A DNA stretch of 10,184 nt from Firmicutes bacterium UBA4049 (GCA_002382755.1 DFZT01000094.1:1-10184); one strand, 5' to 3'. Numbered from the stretch's first letter, positions 1 to 6,096 are shown. The notes: generated from the sequence alone by a model not told the origin. Made by a program: numbers and translations.

Positions 1-60
1 CAAGGGGACGGTTCTCCTGTGCTCAGGGGAGCAATTGAGCACAGGAGAACCGTCCCCTTG
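1..60. repeat. Perfect 25-bp-arm palindrome, REP-like element A
   Basis: Bases 1-25 are the exact reverse complement of 36-60, with a 10-nt loop at 26-35. The outer ends are CAAGGGGACGG and CCGTCCCCTTG. The same 11-bp end occurs in the palindrome at 6606-6663, so the two belong to one family although their inner parts differ. The element begins 5 nt beyond the stop codon of the minus-strand gene at 65-391. In RNA it would form a very stable hairpin. No T-run follows it inside the window, so it is not a classical intrinsic terminator. The left edge is the window edge, so it may extend further. Confidence 0.95.
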
Positions 61-64
61 TGTG

Positions 65-391
65 CTAAAGGCGGCTGTAATTTTTTTCTTCCAGAGTTTT
101 AAGCTGGCTTTCGACACGCTTAATATCGTCCCAAATGGCATCGAGATGAGTAAATATTTTTTTATGTGTTTGGCGGTTGATGGCCCTTAAATCATTGACT
201 GCGGCCTCAATGGCAGCCTGGCCCGCTTCCAGATTTGCCTGCCCTTGTCTTAACTCTTGCTGGCCCGCTTCCAGGGTATCAAGGCGGGTGTTAACCTGCT
301 GCAATTCATGGCGGACAGGTTTTAACTCCTCCTGAATGACAGCACGGAGCATATTAACCAATTCATTGTTGTCGGACATGGTTGGAGTCAT
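65..391 (-). CDS. Small coiled-coil protein of unknown function
   Basis: A 108-residue (or 104-residue) hydrophilic protein with no signal peptide or membrane segment. From about residue 10 to 105 it is almost all predicted helix, rich in Q, E, L and A. A repeated LEAGQ/LRQGQ pattern at about residues 40-60 suggests a long coiled coil that probably oligomerises. I do not recognise a catalytic domain. Two in-frame ATGs are possible, at 391 and 379. The only Shine-Dalgarno-like run (AAAGAGGG) ends directly before the first and is about 13 nt from the second, so neither spacing is ideal and the start is uncertain. It is divergent from the broken protease gene at 554-900 and is followed directly by the palindrome at 1-60. 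A role as a structural or partner protein is a guess. Confidence 0.7.
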   Translation of the reverse strand: MTPTMSDNNELVNMLRAVIQEELKPVRHELQQVNTRLDTLEAGQQELRQGQANLEAGQAAIEAAVNDLRAINRQTHKKIFTHLDAIWDDIKRVESQLKTLEEKNYSRL

Positions 392-414
392 CCCTCTTTG
401 CTGAAGATAAGATA

Positions 415-444
415 ATTATACACCGTGATGGAATATACCTGCAA
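415..444 (-). promoter_or_regulatory. Putative sigma-A promoter for the coiled-coil gene
   Basis: On the minus strand TTGCAG (444-439) is followed after 18 nt by a perfect TATAAT (420-415). The start codon lies about 25-35 nt further downstream. The -10 box is convincing and the -35 box is moderate. Confidence 0.5.
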
Positions 445-502
445 GCAAGAAAAATTTTGCCGTACAAAGCGGGTGCCCTTTTTATTTTGCTTTAAGATTT
501 CC

Positions 503-531
503 TTGCCGCAGGGAAAATATTCGTTTAGAAT
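503..531 (+). promoter_or_regulatory. Putative sigma-A promoter for the broken protease gene
   Basis: TTGCCG (503-508), a 17-nt spacer and TAGAAT (526-531) match the sigma-A consensus at 4/6 and 5/6 positions. It lies just upstream of the GGGGGAGG ribosome binding site (542-549) of the gene starting at 554. Confidence 0.4.
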
Positions 532-553
532 AAAGTTAAAAGGGGGAGGTTGG

Positions 554-900
554 ATGATTTTAGGCCATGTGTTTGTTAAAGCAACCCTGGAAGGCGTTAA
601 CCGTCAAGAAGAAGTAGATCTGCTTGAGCAACCCTAAGCGCAATTCCTGAAGATTTAGCTCAAAGGTTAGGGGTGCCCAGGTTGAAGCCGAAAAGAACTC
701 AGCTTGCTGATGGAAGAGAACTTGTTGTTGAAGCGGGCACTGTTCAAATTAAAATCAATGGCCGGGAAGCCCCAACCACAGTTTTAATTATAGGAAACGA
801 GCCATTGCTTGGGGTAGAAACATTGGAAACACTTGGCTTAAAAGTAAATCCCCAAACAAGAACGCTTGAACCGACCAGAAGCTTTGTCTTAAGGATTTAA
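554..900 (+). pseudogene. Retropepsin-like clan AA aspartic protease, frameshifted at the catalytic DTG
   Basis: The first part, from ATG 554 (good GGGAGG site upstream), reads ILGHVFVKATLEG...EEVDLL and then stops at 635-637. From base 628 the +2-shifted frame continues ATLSAIPEDLAQRLGV ... QLADGRELVVEAG ... NEPLLGVETLETLGL and ends at 898-900. These are the conserved pieces of small bacterial retropepsin-like proteins. In that family VDLL is followed by VDTGAT, where the Asp is catalytic. Here the 12 nt for V-D-T-G are replaced by GA, a net loss of about 10 nt that removes the active site and shifts the frame. The repaired product would be about 118 residues. A separate downstream product starting at GTG 673 is open but has no clear ribosome binding site. 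I regard the locus as an inactivated gene. Confidence 0.8.
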
Positions 901-908
901 AAGCAAGC

Positions 909-923
909 ATGGGGACGTTCATT
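909..923. repeat. Possible degraded half of the GGGGAC element family
   Basis: The stretch ATGGGGACGTTCATT resembles one arm of the palindromes at 1-60 and 6606-6663 (AAGGGGACGG...). No matching second arm is present. It touches the stop codon of the Rpn remnant on the minus strand. The resemblance is short, so this could be chance. Confidence 0.35.
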
Positions 924-1564
924 CAAATAGCATCTTGTTTTGCTCTAGCCTCACCTTCCGCCGTTGCCTCCGCCAGTGCAGAGAGCCTTTCCCGCAGCGC
1001 TTTTTCCTGCAGTTCGTAAATCCTGCGCTCCCTTTTGCTTCGCCAGAACATCTCCTCAACGGTCAGCGCTTTTCTGATGGCCGGGTTTTCCATGGCAATC
1101 GCATCCATTTCTTCTCCTTCCAGGTTGCTGAAGTAAACCAGCCAGGCTTCTAAGGGGTCCTTCGGCCGGCGGCCAAGACCCTTGATTTTCTCAATCTCCA
1201 GGATGTGAATTTCGATCAGGCCGGTGAAAATCTCCCCTGTCTCGTCGTCTTTGAGGTGAAAACACCGGTGGGGGCGGTTGTCTGGAAACCAGTTGAAGGC
1301 CAGGAGCACTATGTTGATGGTTTTTTTCAGCTTGCGAAAAAGGTCGCCGCTGGTCAATTGGCCGCAGTAGATCCGCCCCCAGTAATAAAGAACGCGCTGG
1401 TCGAGATTGGATTCGTTGGCTACCTGCACTTCAATGTTGATCAGAGTTCCGTCGGTTGTTCCGGCCAGAATGTCCAGCCGGGCGCCCCGGTCAATCAGAT
1501 GTTCGGGGAAGGAACCGGATGTTTGGCAGCTTTCTTTTGCTTGAATTCCGCAAAGATATTTCTG
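923..1564 (-). pseudogene. Rpn-family PD-(D/E)XK nuclease/transposase remnant, N-terminus missing
   Basis: The minus frame is open from 1564 to the stop at 923-925. It contains the core of the Rpn/PDDEXK_2 family: FPEHLIDRGARLDILA, then GTLINIEVQVAN, LYYWGRIY, and further on FHLKDDETGE, GLIEIHILEI and WRSKRERRIYE. The Asp of RLD and the Glu-x-Gln of IEVQ are the expected nuclease residues and are present. The usual 45-60 residue N-terminus is absent, and no ATG, GTG or TTG with a ribosome binding site precedes the conserved core. The GTG at 1429 lies inside the motif and lacks a Shine-Dalgarno. The C-terminus stops at GEARAKQDAI, earlier than in most relatives. The open frame begins immediately after the nif3 stop codon and in the same frame, so the upstream part was probably lost by deletion or insertion at this junction. 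Confidence 0.75.
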
Positions 1565-2683
1565 TTAGCTGAAACTAAAGGGATCGGATTGCGTTTGAGA
1601 GACCATTATTTCCACTTCAAAGCCTTTTTGGCGGCAGCAGCCTTCCAGGTATTTTTGCAAAACCGGTATAATTATATTTTCCGTCCCGAAATGCCCTGCG
1701 TCAACAAAACTGAGCCCGTTAGAAAGCATATCCCTTGCGGTATGATAATCAATATCCGAAGTAACCATAACGTCAGCGCCGGTGTTTTTTGCCAAAGGCC
1801 ACAATGAGGCTCCCGCCCCGCCGCACACCGCCACAGAATGGATCGTCCCGTCAAGATCCCCGCCGTAGCGGAGGCTGGTAATCCCCAGGGCACTTTTTGT
1901 TTTTTCAAGAAAGCTGCTCAGTTTTAAAGGCTGTGCGGTATAACCGTACCTCCCCGTGCCCATGGCGGGGCCTTCGTTGGCCAGCGGGTAGAGATCATAG
2001 GCTGCCTCTTCATAGGGGTGGGCGGCGCACATCGCTTTGATCACGTCTTTGACGCGTCCGGCCGGCAGAATTGTTTCCAGACGCACTTCTTCAACCTTTT
2101 CCAGTTCTCCGACTTTTCCGATAAAAGGGTCGCTGCCTTCCAGCGGCCGGAATGTCCCGGTCCCCTGCGCCTGAAAAGTACATTCGCTGTAGTTGCCGAT
2201 CCAGCCGGCTCCGGCAAGCGAGACGGCCCGGCGCACCCCGTCCGCATGGGCCAAGGGCACAAAAACAACCAGTTTAAGATAATTTTCAGTATGGCCGGGA
2301 CGCAGGACCTTTGTGCCGCTTAGGCCCAACCTTTTGGCCAGTTCATCGTTAACCCCGCCTTGCGCGTTGTCAAGATTGGTATGGGCTGAATAGATAACCA
2401 GCCCGGAACAAAGACATTTGGCCAGCAGGGCGCCGGCAGGCGCGCCGGTCAGGATTTGTTTGACGGGCTTAAAAAGCAGCGGGTGATGGCTGATAATCAG
2501 CTGAGCGCCTGCCCGGACCGCTTCGTCACAGGCCTTTTGATCAACATCAAGGCGGAGCAGGATGCGTTTCACCTTTAACCCGGGGTCCCCAATCTGCAGA
2601 CCGGGGTTGTCCCACTCTTCGGCAAGTTTCAAAGGAGCAAAATCTTCGATCAGGTTAAAAATTTCAGCACAGCTTACGCTCAT
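1565..2683 (-). CDS. Nif3-like dinuclear metal-center protein (YqfO type)
   Basis: A 372-residue member of the NIF3/DUF34 family. The metal ligands of this family are visible as H66-H67 in IISHHPLLFKP, D105 in SAHTNLDNAQGG, and H331 and E335 in DAGHFGTENI. The N-terminal AEEWDNPGLQIG motif is also typical. Residues about 130-235 are the extra inserted domain of the long YqfO type and end in AHPYEEAAYDLYPL. The length matches the roughly 370 residues of B. subtilis YqfO. The family is cytosolic, forms toroidal hexamers and is thought to act as a metal-dependent hydrolase or metal/cofactor-handling protein. The exact reaction is not established. The ATG at 2683 lies inside the end of trmK (20-bp overlap), with GGGAGG about 12 nt upstream inside trmK, which suggests translational coupling. 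The pairing with trmK is conserved in Firmicutes. Confidence 0.93.
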   Translation of the reverse strand: MSVSCAEIFNLIEDFAPLKLAEEWDNPGLQIGDPGLKVKRILLRLDVDQKACDEAVRAGAQLIISHHPLLFKPVKQILTGAPAGALLAKCLCSGLVIYSAHTNLDNAQGGVNDELAKRLGLSGTKVLRPGHTENYLKLVVFVPLAHADGVRRAVSLAGAGWIGNYSECTFQAQGTGTFRPLEGSDPFIGKVGELEKVEEVRLETILPAGRVKDVIKAMCAAHPYEEAAYDLYPLANEGPAMGTGRYGYTAQPLKLSSFLEKTKSALGITSLRYGGDLDGTIHSVAVCGGAGASLWPLAKNTGADVMVTSDIDYHTARDMLSNGLSFVDAGHFGTENIIIPVLQKYLEGCCRQKGFEVEIMVSQTQSDPFSFS

Positions 2684-3368
2684 TTTTAGCCAGTACCTCC
2701 CTTATTCTGATCAGCTTTTTGTTTGTTTCCGAGGCTTTTTCTTTTGCCGCAGGGCTGGCGGCGCCGGAGAGTTTATCCGCCAGTTTCTGACAGTCCGTAT
2801 ATAATTTCCAAAAGTATTTGTCTGCCAGCGGGTTGTTTTTTTCTGCAAGGCGGGGCCCTATTTCAATAAGAAATTGGTCCTGTGCGCTTTCCCGTCCATG
2901 TTCGGCCAAGATCACGCAGTACAGCCTGCCTTTTTCTTCCACGAGAGTTTCGTCACTTATCCGCCAGCCGTTTTGAACAAGCCAGAGGCGTAAGTATCCT
3001 GCTCCGGTCATCGGCTGCAGAATAAGCCTTTGAACAGTTTTCAGCGCATCGGGTGAATCGGAGAGCATCTTTAAAATAGCGCCTCCCCCGATTCCCGCTA
3101 TAACGACGACCTCCGCCTCATCCGGAGAAAGAACCTTCAAGCCGTCTCCAAGCCGAACTTGAATCTTACCGGTTAACTTATGAAAAGCGGCCAGGTTTTC
3201 AGCCTGCCGGTAGGGCAGTTGGTTGAGCTCGCCGGCAATTACAGACCGGCAGATCCCTGAATTAATCAGGTATACCGGAAGCTGCAAATGGTCTGTGCCT
3301 ATGTCCGCAACAGTTGATCCATGCGGGATATAACCCGCTATGGCGTCTAAACGCCTGGAAAGGTTCAT
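2664..3368 (-). CDS. trmK: tRNA (adenine22-N1)-methyltransferase
   Basis: The product matches the TrmK/YqfN family, which uses S-adenosylmethionine to methylate N1 of adenine 22 in the D-loop region of bacterial tRNAs. The Rossmann-like SAM site is VADIGTDHLQLPVYL near the N-terminus, followed by VIAGELNQLPYRQAE, RLGDGLKVL, VVIAGIGGGAI and the LILQPMTGAGYLRLWL segment. In most relatives I recall the last motif reads LQPN, so the Met is slightly unusual. The C-terminal 70 residues are helical and charged, as in the family. An ATG at 3374 is also in frame, but GGGAG lies only about 1-2 nt before it and 7 nt before the ATG at 3368, so I prefer 3368 (234 residues). It overlaps nif3 by 20 bp. No convincing promoter lies directly upstream, so transcription may arrive from the adenine-deaminase remnant. 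Confidence 0.93.
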   Translation of the reverse strand: MNLSRRLDAIAGYIPHGSTVADIGTDHLQLPVYLINSGICRSVIAGELNQLPYRQAENLAAFHKLTGKIQVRLGDGLKVLSPDEAEVVVIAGIGGGAILKMLSDSPDALKTVQRLILQPMTGAGYLRLWLVQNGWRISDETLVEEKGRLYCVILAEHGRESAQDQFLIEIGPRLAEKNNPLADKYFWKLYTDCQKLADKLSGAASPAAKEKASETNKKLIRIREVLAKNERKLC

Positions 3369-3402
3369 CTGCATTCTCCCGGAGTTATTTTGGTTTTGCG
3401 GC

Positions 3403-3418
3403 TGGGGACAATTGTCCT
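3403..3418. repeat. Short palindrome, possible degraded GGGGAC element
   Basis: TGGGGACAATTGTCCT contains a perfect 12-bp palindrome (3406-3417) and begins with GGGGAC, like the longer palindromes in this window. It lies between the stop of the amidohydrolase remnant and trmK. It may be a shrunken member of the same family or an independent short palindrome. Confidence 0.35.
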
Positions 3419-3431
3419 TTTGTTTTTAACA

Positions 3432-3906
3432 TCAATGCAGCATAGCCCATAACCCTAAGCGCACCCTGTTGGCGATTTCTTCAGCGGTTATTGCCTCATG
3501 GCATGCTGTAACGCCGCCGGCAACAACTGCGTTAAGGAGTTCGTAGGAACTTCCCGCGGTATGACCGTCTATACCCAGCCCTTGCCGCCCAGAAAAGTCT
3601 TAAAGGATAGTTTTCCAGGGCCTTCAGTATTTTTAGAAACCGTCCTGCGCCGAGGTTGATGTAAAAAATGAGGCCGTCGCAGAGCATTGTGGTTGTGCCG
3701 CTAACCAGCGCCGCCTCCATAGTGCTGACCGGATTGTAAACAAACCAGGGGTGAAAATGCGCTTCGATCAAACCTGGGCAAAGATAACAGCCCCCGGCGT
3801 CAATCACCCGGGTATTTGACCCGACCATTTTTCTGCTCAACCCCACATAGGCGATCTTGCCGTTCCAAACAGCAACGTTTGCCGGGTATATTTCTCCGCT
3901 GAGCAC
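3432..3906 (-). pseudogene. Adenine deaminase-like amidohydrolase remnant with internal deletion and frameshift
   Basis: From GTG 3906 (GGAGG five bases upstream) the frame reads LSGEIYPANVAVWNGKIAYVG, then RVIDAGG and PGLIEAHFHP. The last is the metal-binding HxH of adenine deaminase and related amidohydrolases. It continues with ALVSGTTTMLCDG up to NYPLRLFWAARAG. Family proteins go on for several hundred residues, but here the frame ends at 3532. A shifted frame running to the stop at 3432-3434 reads GLGIDGHTAGSSYELLNAVVAGGV and CHEAITAEEIANRVRLGLWAML. This is a conserved block that normally lies further on in the same protein. So an internal stretch has been lost near 3575-3600 with a frameshift, and the C-terminal part is missing too. 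The product should be inactive. The promoter at 4033-4062 and the start site are still intact. Confidence 0.8.
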
Positions 3907-4032
3907 ATTTACCTCCGGGAATAAAAAATTAAACCTCCCAGGCGGAAGGCAAACTTAAAAACTTATCAGGGCAGAAAATACTTAAGCCTGCATTTGGCCT
4001 GATTACAGGAAGTCAGCCATCCGTTTAAAAGC

Positions 4033-4062
4033 AGTATATATGAGCTTTCCGGCGGCTGTCAA
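4033..4062 (-). promoter_or_regulatory. Putative sigma-A promoter upstream of the amidohydrolase remnant
   Basis: On the minus strand a perfect TTGACA (4062-4057), an 18-nt spacer and TATACT (4038-4033) precede the remnant. A leader of about 120 nt would follow. I see short inverted repeats in the leader, such as CCTGTAATCAGG, but no riboswitch I can name. Since no other clear promoter precedes trmK, this one may serve the trmK-nif3 pair. The flanking gap 3907-4170 otherwise shows nothing I recognise. Confidence 0.55.
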
Positions 4063-4170
4063 ATAAATGGTTGATTTTTTGATTGTCGCCTTTATTAAAA
4101 GCGGTTCGCTGTCCCAACTGCACGTCTCAAATAGAGAAGAGCAGTCAAATTAAGGCCTCCGAACTCCAAT

Positions 4171-4206
4171 AAATAAATAAAACCCCCCGGCATGATTGCC
4201 GGAGGC
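4171..4206 (-). terminator. Intrinsic terminator of the tRNA operon
   Basis: On the minus strand a 9-bp stem (CCTCCGGCA / TGCCGGGGG, with one G-U pair) closes an ATCA tetraloop and is followed by GTTTTATTTATTT. It lies 16 nt past the 3' end of tRNA-Val, the last gene of the operon. Confidence 0.85.
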
Positions 4207-4221
4207 TTGTTTATTCGGATA

Positions 4222-4296
4222 TGGTGGGCGATACTGGGATTGAACCAGTGACATCCTGCGTGTAAAGCAGGCGCTCTCCCGCTGAGCTAATCGCCC
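4222..4296 (-). tRNA. tRNA-Val (UAC)
   Basis: The minus strand folds into a 75-nt cloverleaf. Acceptor GGGCGAT pairs with ATCGCCC. The D-arm is GCTC/GAGC. The anticodon stem CCTGC/GCAGG holds the loop TTTACAC, giving anticodon TAC. The T-arm is ACTGG-TTCAATC-CCAGT, the discriminator is A, and CCA is encoded. It is the last gene of a four-tRNA operon and lies 3 nt after tRNA-Glu. Confidence 0.97.
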
Positions 4297-4299
4297 TTT

Positions 4300-4375
4300 T
4301 GGTGACCCCACCGGGATTCGAACCCGGGTTACCGCCGTGAAAGGGCGGTGTCTTAGACCGCTTGACCATGGGGCC
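4300..4375 (-). tRNA. tRNA-Glu (UUC)
   Basis: A 76-nt cloverleaf on the minus strand. Acceptor GGCCCCA pairs with TGGGGTC (one G-U). The anticodon stem CCGCC/GGCGG holds the loop CTTTCAC, giving anticodon TTC. The T-loop is TTCGAAT, the discriminator is A, and CCA is encoded. In Firmicutes Glu-tRNA commonly also serves glutamyl-tRNA reductase for haem synthesis. Third gene of the operon. Confidence 0.97.
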
Positions 4376-4385
4376 ATGTTATTGT

Positions 4386-4460
4386 TGGTGGGCCCACCAG
4401 GATTCGAACCTGGAACCTGCCGGTTATGAGCCGGTAGCTCTGCCGTTGAGCTATGGGCCC
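4386..4460 (-). tRNA. tRNA with anticodon CAU (elongator Met or Ile2)
   Basis: A 75-nt cloverleaf on the minus strand. Acceptor GGGCCCA pairs with TGGGCCC. The anticodon loop CTCATAA gives anticodon CAT, and CCA is encoded. It is not the initiator: position 1-72 is a normal G-C pair and the anticodon stem lacks the three G-C pairs of fMet. The GGCTCATAACC core resembles Ile2 tRNAs, whose C34 is modified to lysidine by TilS to read AUA, but elongator Met cannot be excluded by eye. The bottom pair of the anticodon stem (27-43) is an A-C mismatch. Confidence 0.93.
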
Positions 4461-4465
4461 GGAAA

Positions 4466-4540
4466 TGGCTCCCCGAGCAGGATTCGAACCTGCAACCCTC
4501 CGGTTAACAGCCGGATGCTCTACCGTTGAGCTATCGAGGA
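4466..4540 (-). tRNA. tRNA-Asn (GUU)
   Basis: A 75-nt cloverleaf on the minus strand. Acceptor TCCTCGA pairs with TCGGGGA (one T-G). The anticodon stem TCCGG/CCGGA holds the loop CTGTTAA, giving anticodon GTT. The T-loop is TTCGAAT, the discriminator is G, and CCA is encoded. It is the first gene of the operon and starts about 6 nt after the predicted transcription start. Confidence 0.97.
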
Positions 4541-4552
4541 ACAGCAAGATCA

Positions 4553-4581
4553 ATTATATACAAAAATTTTCTCTTGGTCAA
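4553..4581 (-). promoter_or_regulatory. Strong sigma-A promoter of the tRNA operon
   Basis: On the minus strand TTGACC (4581-4576), a 17-nt spacer rich in A and T, and a perfect TATAAT (4558-4553) lie just before tRNA-Asn. Expected transcription start is near 4546. Confidence 0.85.
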
Positions 4582-4619
4582 TTAAATTTTAAAAACCTTG
4601 TGCGCCTTCACTTGTGTGC

Positions 4620-5357
4620 TTATTCAAAAAACATTTGCACAGCCTGGAAGTTGCGTTTGATTAAGTCCTTTCCCCGGATGTAGCTTCCGTACTCGGTGGA
4701 ATGGCCCGGGAGCAGGAATTCAATATCAAGGGCGGATAACCTGTCTATACTTTTCGCAAGTTCCCGGTGATCCCCGCCCAATAGATCCGTTCTGCCGATG
4801 CTCCCGAAAAACAAAACGTCGCCTGTGAACAAAACCTTTTCATCCGGCCAGTAGAAGCATAATGACCCCGGTGAGTGGCCCGGCGAATGAAACACCTGCA
4901 GGGAAATTTTGCCCAGTTTCAGCTCGCCTTCAGCAAGCAGAATAACCGGCTTGATTTCATCAAGCAAGCTTCCGTAAAAGCTGCGCATTCTTTCTTTTGA
5001 TTCCAGTAAAAATTCGTATTCCTTATGGGGAAAGGCAATAAAGGGGGGATTGTCTCCCTTGTTTTTTATGATGATATCTTTACACGCCGAGCAGTGATCG
5101 GAATGAAAATGAGTAATCAAAATCAGGCCGATTTCCTCCGCCTTAAAACCGTCGCCGGAGAGTGCCTCAAGCATCTGTTCGGCGCAGGTCTCGCTGTACT
5201 CGTTGAGGGTATTCCCGGGGTCAATCAATACATGTGGATGATCGCCTTCCAAAACACCGGAGAGAAGGTAGGTGTTGCAGTTGTTCCCTTTTCCCCGCCA
5301 GAAGTAGCAGTACAGGTTGCCTGAAATCCTCAGCGTTTTGTAATTTGTATATGCCAT
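4620..5357 (-). CDS. Metallo-beta-lactamase-fold hydrolase (glyoxalase II-like)
   Basis: A 245-residue soluble protein of the metallo-beta-lactamase superfamily. The two-metal site is complete: HFHSDH at 83-88 (H83, H85, D87, H88), H161 in SPGHSPGS, D180 in FTGDVLF and H219 in LPGHST. The FTGDVLFFGSIGRTDL stretch is usual for glyoxalase II-like hydrolases. The substrate cannot be told from sequence; a thioester or similar small ester is plausible. The C-terminus is short and lacks the substrate-binding helical domain of true glyoxalase II, so I leave the gene unnamed. The start is a little odd: an excellent AAGGAGG lies 16 nt before the ATG at 5357 and no better in-frame start intervenes. It is transcribed away from the gene at 5463. 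I see no terminator between its end and the tRNA promoter. Confidence 0.9.
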   Translation of the reverse strand: MAYTNYKTLRISGNLYCYFWRGKGNNCNTYLLSGVLEGDHPHVLIDPGNTLNEYSETCAEQMLEALSGDGFKAEEIGLILITHFHSDHCSACKDIIIKNKGDNPPFIAFPHKEYEFLLESKERMRSFYGSLLDEIKPVILLAEGELKLGKISLQVFHSPGHSPGSLCFYWPDEKVLFTGDVLFFGSIGRTDLLGGDHRELAKSIDRLSALDIEFLLPGHSTEYGSYIRGKDLIKRNFQAVQMFFE

Positions 5358-5462
5358 AAGCAGTCTAAGACGGCCTCCTTAGTTTTATTTCCCTTTTGTA
5401 GAATTATATTATAAAATGGGTAGGAAAGCCATAACGCCGACGATTAAAATGAGGTGATCCAA

Positions 5463-6023
5463 GTGGAAAAAATAAAAAGCGCCTGGGAAATCGCCATGGA
5501 AAGGGCCGCCGGCAGATCATCAGTCAAGCCGGAAGAACTGCGGAAGCAGAACGAGGAAAAAGGCCGTATAATCGGAAAGGCCCTTGCAGACAAATTTTTA
5601 ATTGGTTGGGATAAAAAAAAGCTCAAAGCTGACCTGGAAAAATACGGGGAAGAAGAAAGGCCTTTTATTATTAAAGGGACCCGGACAGCTTTGATAGAAT
5701 CCCTTGTGCTTGGCGATTACGAAAAGCTGGAAAATATTATTGAAGGGCTCAGCAGCCTTGCAGGAAGCAGTCGCCTCAGTGAAATAAAGGGCAGTTTGCT
5801 TCTTGTCTACGACAGCTACACACGTGTCTATAAAAAGAGTTCGGAAAAGTTTCAGGCTGAAGGCGGAAAAATACTGAACAGATACGGAATTTCAGGTGAT
5901 GCGGTAAAAGCTATCAATCCAAGTGTTTTTAACGAAGAATTAAAAAAGATTAACCGGGACGACCTATTGCCTTTAGAAAAAGAGTATGAAAAATTAAAAA
6001 AGGATCTTTTAAATCTCAGCTAA
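5463..6023 (+). CDS. Conserved-looking hypothetical soluble helical protein
   Basis: A 186-residue protein that I do not recognise. It is charged (many K, E, R), has no signal peptide or membrane segment, and is mostly predicted helix. The N-terminal 45 residues contain EIAMERAAGRSSVKPEELR. The middle has LIESLVLGDYEKLENIIEGL, and the C-terminus ends in a short KEYEKLKKDLLNLS helix. The start is decided by the ribosome binding site. GAGGTGATCCA (5451-5461) can pair over 11 nt with the 3' end of 16S rRNA and places the GTG at 5463 at a normal distance. The GTG at 5454 lies inside this site and is unlikely. It stands alone between two divergent or separately promoted genes, so context gives no function. 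Confidence 0.85.
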   Translation: MEKIKSAWEIAMERAAGRSSVKPEELRKQNEEKGRIIGKALADKFLIGWDKKKLKADLEKYGEEERPFIIKGTRTALIESLVLGDYEKLENIIEGLSSLAGSSRLSEIKGSLLLVYDSYTRVYKKSSEKFQAEGGKILNRYGISGDAVKAINPSVFNEELKKINRDDLLPLEKEYEKLKKDLLNLS

Positions 6024-6096
6024 CCTTTTATTTTTCTATGATTTTCTTGAAATATCGTTTCAACGCGGTTCTTGTCTAAATTGAATTAATATTAAG

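Noticed and set aside
1..60. The palindromes as a CRISPR array or as classical intrinsic terminators
   Set aside because: There is no series of repeats with spacers, and neither palindrome is followed by a T-run in the window. The two copies lie 6.5 kb apart.
425..637. A 70-codon plus-strand ORF as an independent gene
   Set aside because: Its first 43 codons cross the probable promoter and lack a ribosome binding site. The real start is ATG 554, and the rest is the N-terminal part of the broken retropepsin-like gene.
1205..1807. A 200-codon plus-strand ORF
   Set aside because: It lies opposite the Rpn remnant and the end of nif3, whose minus-strand frames show clear family motifs. The plus-strand translation has none.
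3907..4032. A riboswitch (for example of purine type) in the leader of the amidohydrolase remnant
   Set aside because: Only short inverted repeats are visible. I could not find the conserved core of a purine or other known riboswitch.
4150..4683. Three small ORFs on both strands
   Set aside because: They run through the tRNA genes, the terminator and the tRNA promoter. Their translations are the familiar products of translated tRNA sequence.
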